Below are positions 17,356 through 26,065 of a stretch of DNA of 64,000 nucleotides, one piece after another. Source of the DNA: Thermogladius sp. (lineage in GTDB: Archaea > Thermoproteota > Thermoprotei_A > Sulfolobales > Desulfurococcaceae); the NCBI GenBank assembly GCA_022759365.1, contig JAEMPJ010000001.1, positions 1 to 64,000 of the forward strand, written 5' to 3'. A program made the translations under genes and the position numbers. The notes under the pieces were generated by a model. The model was not told the origin of the DNA and did not search any database. It was given only the letters and a program-made list of their open reading frames with translations. Every line of letters begins with the position of its first letter. Positions within the stretch are counted from its first letter, which is position 1.

Positions 17356-18318
17356 ATGAGAAGCCTTGACAAAACGTATTTTTTAAAGATACTTCTCCTA
17401 GACGTTCTCTTGCTAGTGACAGCTTTCATCGTAGTCTACGTAGTCGACTTTCACAATGTGAATAGCCGTATAATAGAAGAATACAGATTTTACAGGGACA
17501 CCTATGCCTTCCTCGCTGGTTTGATACTAGGCTTCTCCGGGAGCGTCCTCCAGGCAAGTCTCAGGAACCCGCTTGTAGACCACTATGTTCTCGGGATAGG
17601 TTCTACATCGCTTTTCGCCGCATACCTTGCCATAGCACTCCTAGGCTCCGTCGACTTAGTGCTTATAGCGGTGAGTAGCCTCGCCGGGGGCTTAAGCGGG
17701 CTCGCCCTGTCTCTCAGCCTGGCGAACTACCTCGGGGGTAGTGAGGTAGCGTATGTTCTAGCGGGAGTAGGAGTCGCTAGCTTGTTCTCGGGGCTCTCGT
17801 TCATCTTATCCTACTATATCCTCCAGAAGCAACCTTACGCATGGGCCCTGCTATTAGGGTCGTTTGTGACCCCCTTGAAAGAGTATTTGCCCTACCTTGT
17901 TGCAGCGTCTTTCATCAGCCTGATAGCATACCTACAACTCGCCAGGAAGCTCAACCTCCTTCTCCTAGGCGACATATACTCTAAGCAACTCGGGGTTGAC
18001 CCCAAAACCACTCGGCTGGTGGCGAACCTGGTCGCAGGGGGCTTGTCGAGCATTGTAGTAGGCTTCTTCGGCACTATCGGCTTCCTGGGACTAGTAGCAC
18101 CCAACCTTGCGAGGCTCTTATTCAAGACGAGCGATAACAGGGTGACAGTACTCAACTCCTCCATCCTCTCAGGCATCCTCCTCCTAGCGACAGACCTTGC
18201 AACTAGAAAGGTGCTTGTCACGAAAGTAGGCGAAATCCCCGCGGGAGGTGTAGTCTCAGCCTTCGGCGGGGTCTTCTTCCTCCTAATCCTGCTACGTGAG
18301 GTGAAGAGTATAGGATGA
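17356..18318 (+). CDS. FecCD/BtuC-type ABC permease
   Basis: A 320-residue permease with about nine to ten hydrophobic helices. LGFSGSVLQASLRNPL near residues 56-71 is the FecCD signature, and GFFGTIGFLGLVAPNLARL near 231-249 is the region contacting the ATPase. It follows the binding protein by 5 bp and overlaps the ATPase gene by 4 bp. Together they make a full importer for cobalamin or a chelated metal. Confidence 0.92.
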   Translation: MRSLDKTYFLKILLLDVLLLVTAFIVVYVVDFHNVNSRIIEEYRFYRDTYAFLAGLILGFSGSVLQASLRNPLVDHYVLGIGSTSLFAAYLAIALLGSVDLVLIAVSSLAGGLSGLALSLSLANYLGGSEVAYVLAGVGVASLFSGLSFILSYYILQKQPYAWALLLGSFVTPLKEYLPYLVAASFISLIAYLQLARKLNLLLLGDIYSKQLGVDPKTTRLVANLVAGGLSSIVVGFFGTIGFLGLVAPNLARLLFKTSDNRVTVLNSSILSGILLLATDLATRKVLVTKVGEIPAGGVVSAFGGVFFLLILLREVKSIG

Positions 18319-19085
18319 TTGTCGTGGAGATACGCGACTTAAACGTTGTTTACGGCCGGAACCCCGGGGTCACGGTCGAGAGGCTGACGTTGACGAGTGG
18401 CCGCGTGAACTGTGTCGTGGGCCCAAACGGGGCTGGTAAAAGCAGTCTACTCAAGGCGGTCGCAGGTTTACTCACCTACAGGGGTGAAGTCTCGATCAGG
18501 ATTAACGATGTTGAAGTGGAGAAAAACGAGCTCCACAGGTACGTAAGCTACGTGTCTGATATTCAGCCAAGCTCGATCAAGGTTTCTGTTAGAGAGGCCC
18601 TCCTGTACGCCAGGTACCCTTGCTCACCTGGTTTCTTCTACTCGGACAGGGATTTCAAGTACGTCGAGGAGACCAGTAGGCTCCTCGGCATAAGCCACCT
18701 CATGGAGAAGTCGCTGAGCGAATTGAGTAGCGGGGAGCTCCAGAGGGTTCTAATAGCAATTGGGATCGTCAAAAATCCCGCCCTCCTACTCCTCGACGAA
18801 CCCGATATCCACCTAGATCTCTATAACAAGACACGCCTAATCAAAGTGATAAGGGGTCTTGCCGGCGAGAAGCTAGTCTTCTTATCTACACACGACCCCT
18901 CGGTTGCCTCAACACTCTGCGACAGGCTGATACTCTTGAACAACGGAAGGATGCAGGGAGACTTCGGGATCGAGGAGTTAAACCAGGCTCTAGGCTTATT
19001 TGAAGAGGTCTTCAAGACACGCCTGGCACTAGTGGAGGTGGAGGGTAGGAGAATGCTGATACCCGTCTACTCGGTTTCTACTTGA
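18315..19085 (+). CDS. ABC transporter ATP-binding protein (BtuD/FepC type)
   Basis: A 256-residue ABC ATPase with Walker A GPNGAGKSS (36-44), Q-loop SDIQ (81-84), signature LSSGELQRV (137-145), Walker B LLLLDEP (157-163) and switch His in STHD. It powers the upstream permease. If the substrate is cobalamin it would supply the corrinoid protein encoded near 63 kb, but that link is inference. Its 3' end overlaps the convergent HTH-protein gene by 8 bp. Confidence 0.92.
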   Translation: MIVVEIRDLNVVYGRNPGVTVERLTLTSGRVNCVVGPNGAGKSSLLKAVAGLLTYRGEVSIRINDVEVEKNELHRYVSYVSDIQPSSIKVSVREALLYARYPCSPGFFYSDRDFKYVEETSRLLGISHLMEKSLSELSSGELQRVLIAIGIVKNPALLLLDEPDIHLDLYNKTRLIKVIRGLAGEKLVFLSTHDPSVASTLCDRLILLNNGRMQGDFGIEELNQALGLFEEVFKTRLALVEVEGRRMLIPVYSVST

Positions 19086-19677
19086 TATTGGTGCAGACCT
19101 CTCTACACATCCGTGTTAAGCTTGATACAACAGCTACGTCATCTACAACTGGTTCGTACCTAGACCACACCACCACTATCGAGTTGGCTCCAGCCCTAGG
19201 ATCCAAGTTTTCAATGAAGACCCTCGTTAAGTCCTCGGGCGCTAAGGGGAAGCCTAGTCTATCCGACTTCACGCCTATCAAATAGATTTTCCTAAAATCC
19301 TCCAAGGCGACCACAAGGGAGTCCCTGAAGTATATTATACTGTTGGCAAGGCACTCTATTAGCCGGGGACTGAAAGGACTGTATATGGTGGACTCAAACC
19401 CGTTGAAAGAAGCCCTCTCAACTCTCAGACTATTCATGAAGCCCTCTAGGAGGTCTAGCTCTCCTCCACTAAGCTTCCTCAGCTTTTCCAGGATTCCCCT
19501 AACCTGCCTCTCTGTTAGCCCCAGCCTCCTCGAGATATGCATCCTGCCGACTCTCTCCCTGTAAAACAGGAAGGCGACCGATAAAGCCTCCACCGCTCTC
19601 CTCTGGAAGTGTGCTTCAAGTATCCCGGCAACCCTAGTGAAATATTCGCAGTCTAGCCCCCTCTCCTCCCGGAGCAT
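19078..19677 (-). CDS. Putative HTH regulatory protein
   Basis: A 199-residue protein with an N-terminal helix-turn-helix-like stretch, MHISRRLGLTERQVRGIL, near residues 45-62, followed by an alpha/beta domain of unknown ligand. Its start overlaps the 3' end of the nicotinamidase gene by 25 bp, so the two are translated from one transcript. This makes a regulator of NAD salvage a reasonable inference. I do not recognise the family with confidence. Confidence 0.6.
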   Translation of the reverse strand: MLREERGLDCEYFTRVAGILEAHFQRRAVEALSVAFLFYRERVGRMHISRRLGLTERQVRGILEKLRKLSGGELDLLEGFMNSLRVERASFNGFESTIYSPFSPRLIECLANSIIYFRDSLVVALEDFRKIYLIGVKSDRLGFPLAPEDLTRVFIENLDPRAGANSIVVVWSRYEPVVDDVAVVSSLTRMCREVCTNIK

Positions 19678-20222
19678 ATTACCTCAACAGCCCTCGATGA
19701 ATCAACTATCTCGGCCCCGTAGACGCTTCTCATGTAATCCAGGGCGTACTCGTGGTCTCTCTGGCTGAAAGCCGCCACACCGTCTTTAACGACGTACACT
19801 TTGTACCCGTAGTAGAAAGCGTCGGCAACCGTATGTAGGACGCATATATGAGTATGGATACCGGTTACAACGAGCGTGTCCACGTTCATATCCCTTAACG
19901 CGATATCGAGCCCCGTGTCCCTGAACCCGCTGTAGAACCTCTTAGGGAATACATACTCGCCTTCAATGGGCTTCAGCTCCTCCACGATGTTCGACTCGGG
20001 GCTATTAGCCATCGCGTGCGGCCCCCATAACTTCAGCTCGTGGTCGAAGGGGAGGTGCCTGTCAACCACGTGGATTACAGGTGCACCGCACTCTCTAGCC
20101 TTGTCGATAAGCCTCTTTATAGTGGGTACTATGGACTCAGCCTGAGGGCTCTTCAACCTCCCCCTGACGAACTCGTGAACCATATCCACTACTATTAGGG
20201 CGGGCCTCAACAGCGACACCAT
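19653..20222 (-). CDS. pncA: Nicotinamidase/isochorismatase-family hydrolase
   Basis: A 189-residue cysteine hydrolase. The catalytic triad is visible as D13 (VVDMVHEF), K94 (FPKRFYSGF) and C127 (GIHTHICV). D54, H56 and H69 fit the metal site of nicotinamidases. The enzyme converts nicotinamide to nicotinate, which the nicotinate phosphoribosyltransferase encoded at 40.8 kb can use. Assignment within the isochorismatase superfamily as nicotinamidase rests on the metal ligands and on the other NAD genes in the window. It is divergent from the sRNA candidate and gdhA. Confidence 0.82.
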   Translation of the reverse strand: MVSLLRPALIVVDMVHEFVRGRLKSPQAESIVPTIKRLIDKARECGAPVIHVVDRHLPFDHELKLWGPHAMANSPESNIVEELKPIEGEYVFPKRFYSGFRDTGLDIALRDMNVDTLVVTGIHTHICVLHTVADAFYYGYKVYVVKDGVAAFSQRDHEYALDYMRSVYGAEIVDSSRAVEVICSGRRGG

Positions 20223-20232
20223 GAATATAAAC
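20223..20232 (+). promoter_or_regulatory. A-box upstream of C/D-box RNA candidate
   Basis: GAATATAAAC at 20223-20232 is centred 26 nt before about 20254, two bases upstream of the C box at 20256. Confidence 0.45.
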
Positions 20233-20251
20233 GTTGATCGACAAATAAACC

Positions 20252-20308
20252 CTTGATGATGAGCGACTTCGGTTCAGACCTCGTGAAGAACCGTGTGAGG
20301 GCTGAACT
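20252..20308 (+). ncRNA. C/D-box sRNA candidate
   Basis: Box C ATGATGA (20256-20262), a 12-nt guide, box D' CAGA (20275-20278), a 4-nt spacer, box C' GTGAAGA (20283-20289), a second 12-nt guide ACCGTGTGAGGG and box D CTGA (20302-20305). Both guide lengths equal the archaeal optimum of 12. An A-box lies at the right distance upstream. C/D sRNAs direct 2'-O-methylation of rRNA or tRNA by fibrillarin. I could not identify the targets, and the terminal stem is weak. It lies between the divergent pncA and gdhA genes. Confidence 0.6.
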
Positions 20309-20374
20309 ATTTTATACAAACTAGTTAAGTATTTTTATGTAATATGACTATAGTCGCCCACGAGGGAACTATAT

Positions 20375-21652
20375 ATGAGCTTGGCCTCTCTATATGAAAA
20401 CGACCCAGTATATCAGCAGGCTGTACAGCAACTAAAACAGGCAGCTGCTATCTTGGGTTTACCAGATGAGGTCGTTGAGGTCCTCAGACACCCTGAGAGG
20501 CTTATCCAAGTAAAGATCGTCGTTAAGAAGGATGACGGGAAGATAGCGACCTTCATCGGATGGAGGAGCCAGCACAACAGTGCTCTGGGCCCCTACAAGG
20601 GAGGCGTGAGGTACAGTGAGAACGCGACGGCTGGCGAGACAGTCGCATTATCCATGTGGATGACATGGAAGAACTCGCTGGCTGGGATACCCTACGGCGG
20701 CGGGAAGGGTTCTGTGAGGGTGAACCCGAAAACCCTCTCGCCGAGAGAGCTCGAGGAGCTGAGCAGGAAGTACTTTGCCGCGATCTCCAGGATGGTCGGG
20801 CCCGACGTGGACATACCGGCGCCAGATGTCTACACGAACCCGCAGACAATGGCCTGGTATTTCGACGAGTACAGTAAGATAGTGGGGTACAACGCGTGGG
20901 GTGTAGTAACAGCTAAACCCCCGGAGCTCGGGGGTCTAACTGCGAGAGTGGTCTCGACAGGCTACGGGGTAGCCTTGGGGGTTAGAGAGGCGGCCAAGAA
21001 GTGGCTTGGAGGCCTGGAGGGTAAGACGGTCGCGATCCACGGCTTCGGGAACGTGGGGAGCTACGCGGCGAAGTACCTTGCCGAGTGGGGTGCTAAAGTA
21101 GTCGCTGTGAGCGATACAAGCGGTGTGGTCTACGATCCAAAAGGCCTGAAAGTTGAGGAGGTCATGGAAGTCAAGGAGAAGACTGGGAAAGTCACAAACT
21201 ACAGGAGTGGTGACGTTAAGGTTTACTCGAGCGATAAAGCCGTCTTCGGGTTACCGGTGGACGTAATCGTGCCAGCAGCGACTGAGAACGTTATAACCAA
21301 GGCTAATGTAAACGAGATAAAAGCCAAGTTGATCGTTGAGGGCGCCAACGGCCCGACGACACCCGAGGCAGACGAGATCCTCCACAAGAAGGGCGTGATT
21401 GTGGTGCCAGATATCCTGGCGAACGCTGGTGGAGTAGTGATGAGCTGGATTGAGTGGAGCAATAACAGAATGGGTTGCTGGCTAACAGACGAGGAGGCTT
21501 TGGCAAGATTGGATAAGATGATGACAAGCAACTTCAACAAAGTGTTCGATGAGTGGGAGAAGAAGTACAAGGAGTACCCGATGAGGATAGCCGCTTACGC
21601 GATCGCCGTTGATAGAGTTGTAAAAGCGATGAAGCTGAGAGGTTGGATCTAA
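20375..21652 (+). CDS. gdhA: Glutamate dehydrogenase
   Basis: A 425-residue hexameric-type dehydrogenase that interconverts glutamate and 2-oxoglutarate plus ammonia. GPYKGGVRY, GIPYGGGKGSV with the catalytic lysine region, PAPDV, and the dinucleotide-binding GFGNVGSYAA near 221-230 are all present. ATG 20375 is preceded by GAGGGA at about 20363-20368, and A/T-rich A-box-like elements occur near 20308-20316 and 20328-20338. It is monocistronic. Cofactor preference cannot be read reliably from the sequence. Confidence 0.96.
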   Translation: MSLASLYENDPVYQQAVQQLKQAAAILGLPDEVVEVLRHPERLIQVKIVVKKDDGKIATFIGWRSQHNSALGPYKGGVRYSENATAGETVALSMWMTWKNSLAGIPYGGGKGSVRVNPKTLSPRELEELSRKYFAAISRMVGPDVDIPAPDVYTNPQTMAWYFDEYSKIVGYNAWGVVTAKPPELGGLTARVVSTGYGVALGVREAAKKWLGGLEGKTVAIHGFGNVGSYAAKYLAEWGAKVVAVSDTSGVVYDPKGLKVEEVMEVKEKTGKVTNYRSGDVKVYSSDKAVFGLPVDVIVPAATENVITKANVNEIKAKLIVEGANGPTTPEADEILHKKGVIVVPDILANAGGVVMSWIEWSNNRMGCWLTDEEALARLDKMMTSNFNKVFDEWEKKYKEYPMRIAAYAIAVDRVVKAMKLRGWI

Positions 21653-21903
21653 AGCACTTTTTTCCTCGAGTAAATGATATTTCCTTTCACATCCCTTACT
21701 TCAACCACCCTGTGGAATGGGATTACATTGTCCTTTACGTAGATGTACCCCCCTCTAATGTCGTCGATTGAGGCCGCGGGTATGGGTTTCAAAGCCTCTC
21801 CCTCAGGTGATCTGTCGATGATTAAAACTATGTAGTCCTCTCTCTTACCAGCGAAGAAAATCCTCTTCAACACCTCCTCTATCTCCCCTTTTCTCCTACC
21901 CAT
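21649..21903 (-). CDS. UPF0248/DUF504 family protein
   Basis: A protein of about 84 residues with RRKGEIEEVLKRI at its start, then VLIIDR and YVKDNVIPFHRVVEVR, which are DUF504 (UPF0248) features. The function is unknown; members are small archaeal proteins often encoded near RNA-related genes. ATG 21903 is chosen because an A-box (AATTAATAAGC on the minus strand near 21930-21941) predicts a start near 21912, inside a longer frame that would begin at 21930. The stop overlaps that of gdhA by 4 bp. Confidence 0.72.
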   Translation of the reverse strand: MGRRKGEIEEVLKRIFFAGKREDYIVLIIDRSPEGEALKPIPAASIDDIRGGYIYVKDNVIPFHRVVEVRDVKGNIIYSRKKVL

Positions 21904-21975
21904 TCTCTGACACTCCGCGGAGCCTGCCAACGCTTATTAATTCAGCCCGTATTAACTGTGTGGGAGGGGGGCGTT

Positions 21976-22236
21976 TTGAATAAGCGGGCTCTCCAAGGAT
22001 GGTTTATGATAGTTGTCTCAATGCTTCTGTTTGTTTTCTACACATATTTTTTGTTCCTGGGACCCAGCGACCTGAGGGTTAAAATGGTTGATTTAACCGT
22101 ATACATATTGGTTATCCTCATCCTTGCTTCAGTTGGATATATCGGGTACATCTTCGTTAAGACTCCGACTCTTAAACCCGAGGAGATCTACGAGTTATTG
22201 AAGAAGAAAAAGAATTCTGGGAGCCTGGATAGGTGA
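21976..22236 (+). CDS. Small two-helix membrane protein
   Basis: An 86-residue protein with hydrophobic segments near residues 9-28 and 41-62 and a Lys-rich tail. TTG 21976 is preferred to GTG 21958 because GGGAGGGGGG at 21962-21971 forms a well-placed ribosome-binding site. No family is recognised. It lies between the divergent DUF504 gene and the convergent GGPP synthase gene. Confidence 0.6.
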   Translation: MNKRALQGWFMIVVSMLLFVFYTYFLFLGPSDLRVKMVDLTVYILVILILASVGYIGYIFVKTPTLKPEEIYELLKKKKNSGSLDR

Positions 22237-22243
22237 AACCGCG

Positions 22244-23332
22244 TTAAAACTCCCGGTAAGCTAGTTTATTCAGCAACCGGGAGAGGAATTCCCTGGCCTC
22301 CGGGCAAGTCTCCTTCATGTTGCGGATCGCTTTCTCGGCTTCACTCACGTAGTGTTCAATCTTCTTCAACGAGTAATCTAGAGCACCCGTCTCCTCGACA
22401 ACTCTCTTAACGAACTCTACATCACCAGGAGTCACGGTTCTCCTCCCGGAGTAGATTTCCTCGAGAAGCCTCCTCCCGTGTTCGCCACTATTCTCATAGG
22501 CTTTCACGACCAGCAGGGTTTTCTTCCTCTGGAGAACGTCGCTTCCAACAGGTTTCCCTGTCACTTCCGGCTTACCGTACAGCCCTATTATGTCGTCCCT
22601 CAGCTGGAACGCTATGCCGGCTGGTATCGCGTACGCTGATAACTCGGCTAACAGCTTCTCATCCCCCTCACGAGAGGCTATAGCGCCCAGGTGGAGGGGT
22701 AGTTCAACAGTGTACGAGGCTGTCTTCAATTTATGCACCAGGATGACTTCTGCCTCCCCGACCCTGCTTAAAGGGAGGCTAGATAAGTATACGTCGAGGA
22801 ACTGGCCGAAGGCCACTTTCATTAACCCTTCCGTATACTTCTGGACTAGACGCCTGGATATGTCGGGCGACGTGGATGCCAGCACCCTGACCGCCATTGA
22901 TTCAAGCAGGTCGCCTGCTGTGATGGCCTGGGAGACACCGTAGTGGAGGCACTCGGTCTCCAAGCCGTCTTTAACGCATTTATCCCTCAGCCAGGCGTAG
23001 GCTGTGGGCCCGCCTCTCCTGATCTCGTCTCTATCCATTATATCGTCGTGGATTAGGAGATAGCTTTGAAGCAACTCTACAGAAGCCATCACCTTCCTAG
23101 CATCCTCGTTGATTTCGCGTGCCCAAACCCTGCTCCAGTAGCCGGCTAGGACTAGAGCGGCTCTAAACCTCTTTCCACCTCTAAGTGTGAAATCGCGGAT
23201 AATCCACGTTAAATCTGAGAGCATGTTTGAAACGCTGCGGGCCTCTCCATCAGCCTCGTCAAAGACTTTCTTCAACTCGTCCTCCACAATACTCTTCGCT
23301 GTCTCCAACGGGTCGACAACCAATTCAGCCAC
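22244..23332 (-). CDS. Geranylgeranyl diphosphate synthase (polyprenyl synthetase)
   Basis: A 362-residue trans-prenyltransferase. The first Asp-rich motif DDIMD is at residues 96-100 and the second, RDDIIG, at 245-250. Tyr91, five residues before the first motif, is the bulky aromatic that limits product length in type I archaeal GGPP synthases. The product is the precursor of archaeal ether lipids. It draws on IPP made through the isopentenyl phosphate kinase at 13.1 kb. A short gap of 38 bp separates it from the divergent hexulose-phosphate synthase gene. Confidence 0.92.
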   Translation of the reverse strand: MAELVVDPLETAKSIVEDELKKVFDEADGEARSVSNMLSDLTWIIRDFTLRGGKRFRAALVLAGYWSRVWAREINEDARKVMASVELLQSYLLIHDDIMDRDEIRRGGPTAYAWLRDKCVKDGLETECLHYGVSQAITAGDLLESMAVRVLASTSPDISRRLVQKYTEGLMKVAFGQFLDVYLSSLPLSRVGEAEVILVHKLKTASYTVELPLHLGAIASREGDEKLLAELSAYAIPAGIAFQLRDDIIGLYGKPEVTGKPVGSDVLQRKKTLLVVKAYENSGEHGRRLLEEIYSGRRTVTPGDVEFVKRVVEETGALDYSLKKIEHYVSEAEKAIRNMKETCPEAREFLSRLLNKLAYREF

Positions 23333-23370
23333 CGGTTGTTTTTAATCGGGTTCAGGCATAAAAACCGTGG

Positions 23371-24027
23371 GTGTACTCGTTGACATACCTCCAAGTAGCC
23401 CTCGACTACACGAGCCTGACGAAAGCGCTTGAGACTGCTTTATCCATAGTGAGGGCGGTTAGGGATGAGAGGGTGTGGATTGAAGCGGGCACCCCTCTCA
23501 TTAAAAGCTGGGGCTTTATTTCCCTCAGGCTTCTAAAAGAGGCTACAAACATGTTTGTAGTAGCAGACACGAAAACTATTGACGCCGCAGAACTTGAGAT
23601 AGGAGAGGCATATAGGAACAGCGCGGACGCCGCCACAGTCCTCGGCTTGTCTGATAATTCAACCATTAAGACGGGAATTGAATTGGCTAGAACTAGTGGG
23701 AGGAAGCTGATCGTAGACTTGATAGGCGTAGCAAACGCCTACGAGAGGGCGGTTCAAGCTTTCGAGATGGGGGCGGACTACGTGTTGTTCCACATAGGTG
23801 TGGACGTCCAGAGAGCTAGGGGTTTAACAGCTGTCGAATTGCTAAGGGAGGCGTACAAGTTCAAGAAGGATACTGGGGGAAAGTATTGTATAGCGGGAGG
23901 CATCAAACTCCAAGACGTTGAGAAGATCCTTGAAGCCGAGCCAGATGTCATCGTTGTCGGCGGGGCTATAACTAGAGCAAGCGACCCTGCGAGGGCGGTT
24001 TTAGATTTTCTTGAGAAGCTGAAATAA
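23371..24027 (+). CDS. hps: 3-hexulose-6-phosphate synthase
   Basis: A 218-residue TIM-barrel enzyme of the OMP decarboxylase superfamily. LQVALDYTSLTKAL, WIEAGTPLIKSWG and VVADTKTIDAAE are HPS signatures, and VVGGAITRASDP near the C-terminus binds phosphate. In archaea without a pentose phosphate pathway the reaction runs in reverse, giving ribulose-5-phosphate from hexulose phosphate. The isomerase domain found fused in some archaea is absent, so a separate phosphohexuloisomerase is expected elsewhere. GTG 23371 is the start. Confidence 0.93.
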   Translation: MYSLTYLQVALDYTSLTKALETALSIVRAVRDERVWIEAGTPLIKSWGFISLRLLKEATNMFVVADTKTIDAAELEIGEAYRNSADAATVLGLSDNSTIKTGIELARTSGRKLIVDLIGVANAYERAVQAFEMGADYVLFHIGVDVQRARGLTAVELLREAYKFKKDTGGKYCIAGGIKLQDVEKILEAEPDVIVVGGAITRASDPARAVLDFLEKLK

Positions 24028-24047
24028 ACATTGAGATCCAGAAAACT

Positions 24048-25166
24048 TCAGAAGGAGGGTTTCCTCACAATTCTATCTATGGCCAAATTTTCGTTTATCT
24101 CCATGTACCGCTTCTTGTGCTCTCTAATCTTCTCCACTAGTTTCTCAAAGGCAATCTTTTTGCACTCCCCGCAGAGTATCCTGCCTTTCAAGCAATCCTC
24201 TCTTATCTCGTTCAACTCCTTGTCGTCGAGAAGGAAGTAGGTGTAAAGCTCGAACACCATGCACTTCCACGGTTCGCCTCCTAGCCTCCTCTGCTCCTCC
24301 GCAGTAGCCCTACCACCAGTGAGAGCCATAGCGATCTTCTTCCTAATAGTTTCCTCGCTCTCGTCGAGGAATATCGCGAAGTCCGGCCTGCTCTTACTCA
24401 TCTTGTTCCCGTCCAGGCCCCTTAGGAGCTTATGGTAGGTTGAGGAGGGCCTCGTCAAGCCGAGCTCGCCCTCAAACCTGTCAGCTACATCCCGGGCCAG
24501 CCTTAAATGTGGGTCTTGATCCACGCCGACGGGGACGAGGACGTGCTTGAACCCGCCGAACTCCTCGAGCTGTGGGTGGAGTATGTCCGCGACTTGCGTG
24601 AGGGCTGAAACAACTTTAGCCGGCGATAAATCCCCGTAGATAGCCTCCATCTCCGCCATTGTTATTTTCCTCGAAAACATTTGTATAAGCCTATAGTAGG
24701 CCTCTCTCATCGCTGTCTGGAAGTAGAACTCGGTTTTCTCAGGGTTTAAACCCCATGCCAAGGCATGCTTTACGAACTCGAGTCCAAACTTTATCGTTAA
24801 ATCCCTGTCTTCGCGTCTAACAGCGTAGGCTTCAGCGTCGGCTATCACGATTTTAACCTGCGCCCCTATGCTTTGGAAGTACTTCAACTCCTCGAAGACC
24901 ATCGCGGTGCCAAGGTGGGGTGTGCCGGATGGCATGAAGCCCGTTAACACTATTACCTTCTCTCCCTTAACCAGCGCTTCAAGCCACTTGTCGAAGTCCC
25001 TGTGCCCGAAGATTATCCTTCTAGTGAAAAAGTGGTGTTTGAGCAACTCCCGGCGGGGTATATTGTCGATTGGCTGTATCCCGAACACGGTGAAGAGTTT
25101 ATCGTATTCCTGGATAAGCCTATAATCCCAGGGGTCTATTCTTACCTCCATCCCAATCAGCATCAC
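24048..25166 (-). CDS. trpS: Tryptophan--tRNA ligase
   Basis: A 372-residue class I synthetase. The HIGH-equivalent lies in TGFMPSGTPHLG (75-86) and KMSKS is at 255-259, with the archaeal/eukaryotic TrpRS context DGNKMSKSRPDFAIFL. A C-terminal cysteine pair, CLKGRILCGEC near 336-346, is seen in archaeal TrpRS. The A-box CATATAAAGC on the minus strand near 25197-25206 and GAAAGGTG just before the start fit initiation at ATG 25163 or GTG 25166. Confidence 0.94.
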   Translation of the reverse strand: MMLIGMEVRIDPWDYRLIQEYDKLFTVFGIQPIDNIPRRELLKHHFFTRRIIFGHRDFDKWLEALVKGEKVIVLTGFMPSGTPHLGTAMVFEELKYFQSIGAQVKIVIADAEAYAVRREDRDLTIKFGLEFVKHALAWGLNPEKTEFYFQTAMREAYYRLIQMFSRKITMAEMEAIYGDLSPAKVVSALTQVADILHPQLEEFGGFKHVLVPVGVDQDPHLRLARDVADRFEGELGLTRPSSTYHKLLRGLDGNKMSKSRPDFAIFLDESEETIRKKIAMALTGGRATAEEQRRLGGEPWKCMVFELYTYFLLDDKELNEIREDCLKGRILCGECKKIAFEKLVEKIREHKKRYMEINENLAIDRIVRKPSF

Positions 25167-25269
25167 CTTTCAACGTCCGTGGAGTGCTGCCGAATAGCTT
25201 TATATGTTGCCGGTGGATTTTAAATCAAGAGCCCGGAATTAACCCGGTCTATTAAAAGGATGAAAGGAG

Positions 25270-25866
25270 ATGCCCAGGATTACACTTATTCATTTGAAGC
25301 ATGGAGGAGAAACCCCATGGGAGTTGACAAGGCTTCTCGAGTCGATTACGGGGGATAAATGCCGGAGTATTGTAAGAGGATGGAATTCCACTTTCATATG
25401 GTTCTCTAATAATAAGCCGAGGGAAAGGCATGAGCAGGTGTACAATGAGCTGAAGACTAGGCTTGGCAACGTGAGCGTCGTATCAGTTGTTAAACCAAAA
25501 CCCCTAGCCGCACAACTATACGCCTGGTTGATTGTAAAGTCGGGTGTGGAGTTCCAATATGAGAGCGGCCCCGAAGACGAGTACGCCTTGGTTTATACGG
25601 CGACAGGAAAGTATGTGGAAAAGATCGCAGGAGAATTCCTCTCCCCGTTCGAATCGTTAAACCTCCTCGAGATATTGAACTTCAACGTGAAGTCCACTAT
25701 TGTTCAACTAGGCGGCATCTACTTCGAGGTAGAGGACGGTGTGGTGGGGGTTCTACCTCGGGATAACGTCGATTACTTCCTTGAAACCACCCGGATACCC
25801 TTCCAGGCTAAGAGCTTGAACGCCGATTTCTGCGAGGCCTTAAAGGGTTTGGCGATTACCGCCTAA
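25270..25866 (+). CDS. Hypothetical protein
   Basis: A 198-residue alpha/beta protein without recognised domain, signal peptide or membrane helix. The N-terminal MPRITLIHLKHGGETPW segment and a beta-rich C-terminal half are its main visible features. ATG 25270 follows a good AAAGGAG ribosome-binding site. It is divergent from trpS and convergent with the small membrane-protein gene at 25886. Confidence 0.65.
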   Translation: MPRITLIHLKHGGETPWELTRLLESITGDKCRSIVRGWNSTFIWFSNNKPRERHEQVYNELKTRLGNVSVVSVVKPKPLAAQLYAWLIVKSGVEFQYESGPEDEYALVYTATGKYVEKIAGEFLSPFESLNLLEILNFNVKSTIVQLGGIYFEVEDGVVGVLPRDNVDYFLETTRIPFQAKSLNADFCEALKGLAITA

Positions 25867-25885
25867 AATACCTTGGGAGAGGCTT

Positions 25886-26062
25886 CTAATCGTTTTTGTC
25901 AAACCTGCTTTTCAGCAGTCTGACCGTCCTTACTATCCCAACCGCCGCGAAACCCATTATAGCTGAGATGAAGAGGGCCTCGAGAACCAGGGTGATCCCA
26001 TAGCCGGCGGGGCTGGGAGATATGGTGACGGTAAAGGTGCTCGTCTGGGCCACCTCTAACAC
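25886..26062 (-). CDS. Small single-helix membrane protein
   Basis: This 58-residue frame starts with GTG 26062, four bases after the cutA stop codon, and ends with TAG at 25886. It has a polar N-terminal segment (VAQTSTFTVTISPSP), one clear membrane helix (about residues 22-44) and a basic tail, VRTVRLLKSRFDKND. This layout, with positive charges after the helix, is what a genuine N-out membrane peptide looks like. It is probably cotranscribed with cutA. No family is recognised. Confidence 0.55.
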   Translation of the reverse strand: MLEVAQTSTFTVTISPSPAGYGITLVLEALFISAIMGFAAVGIVRTVRLLKSRFDKND

Positions 26063-26065
26063 GGC

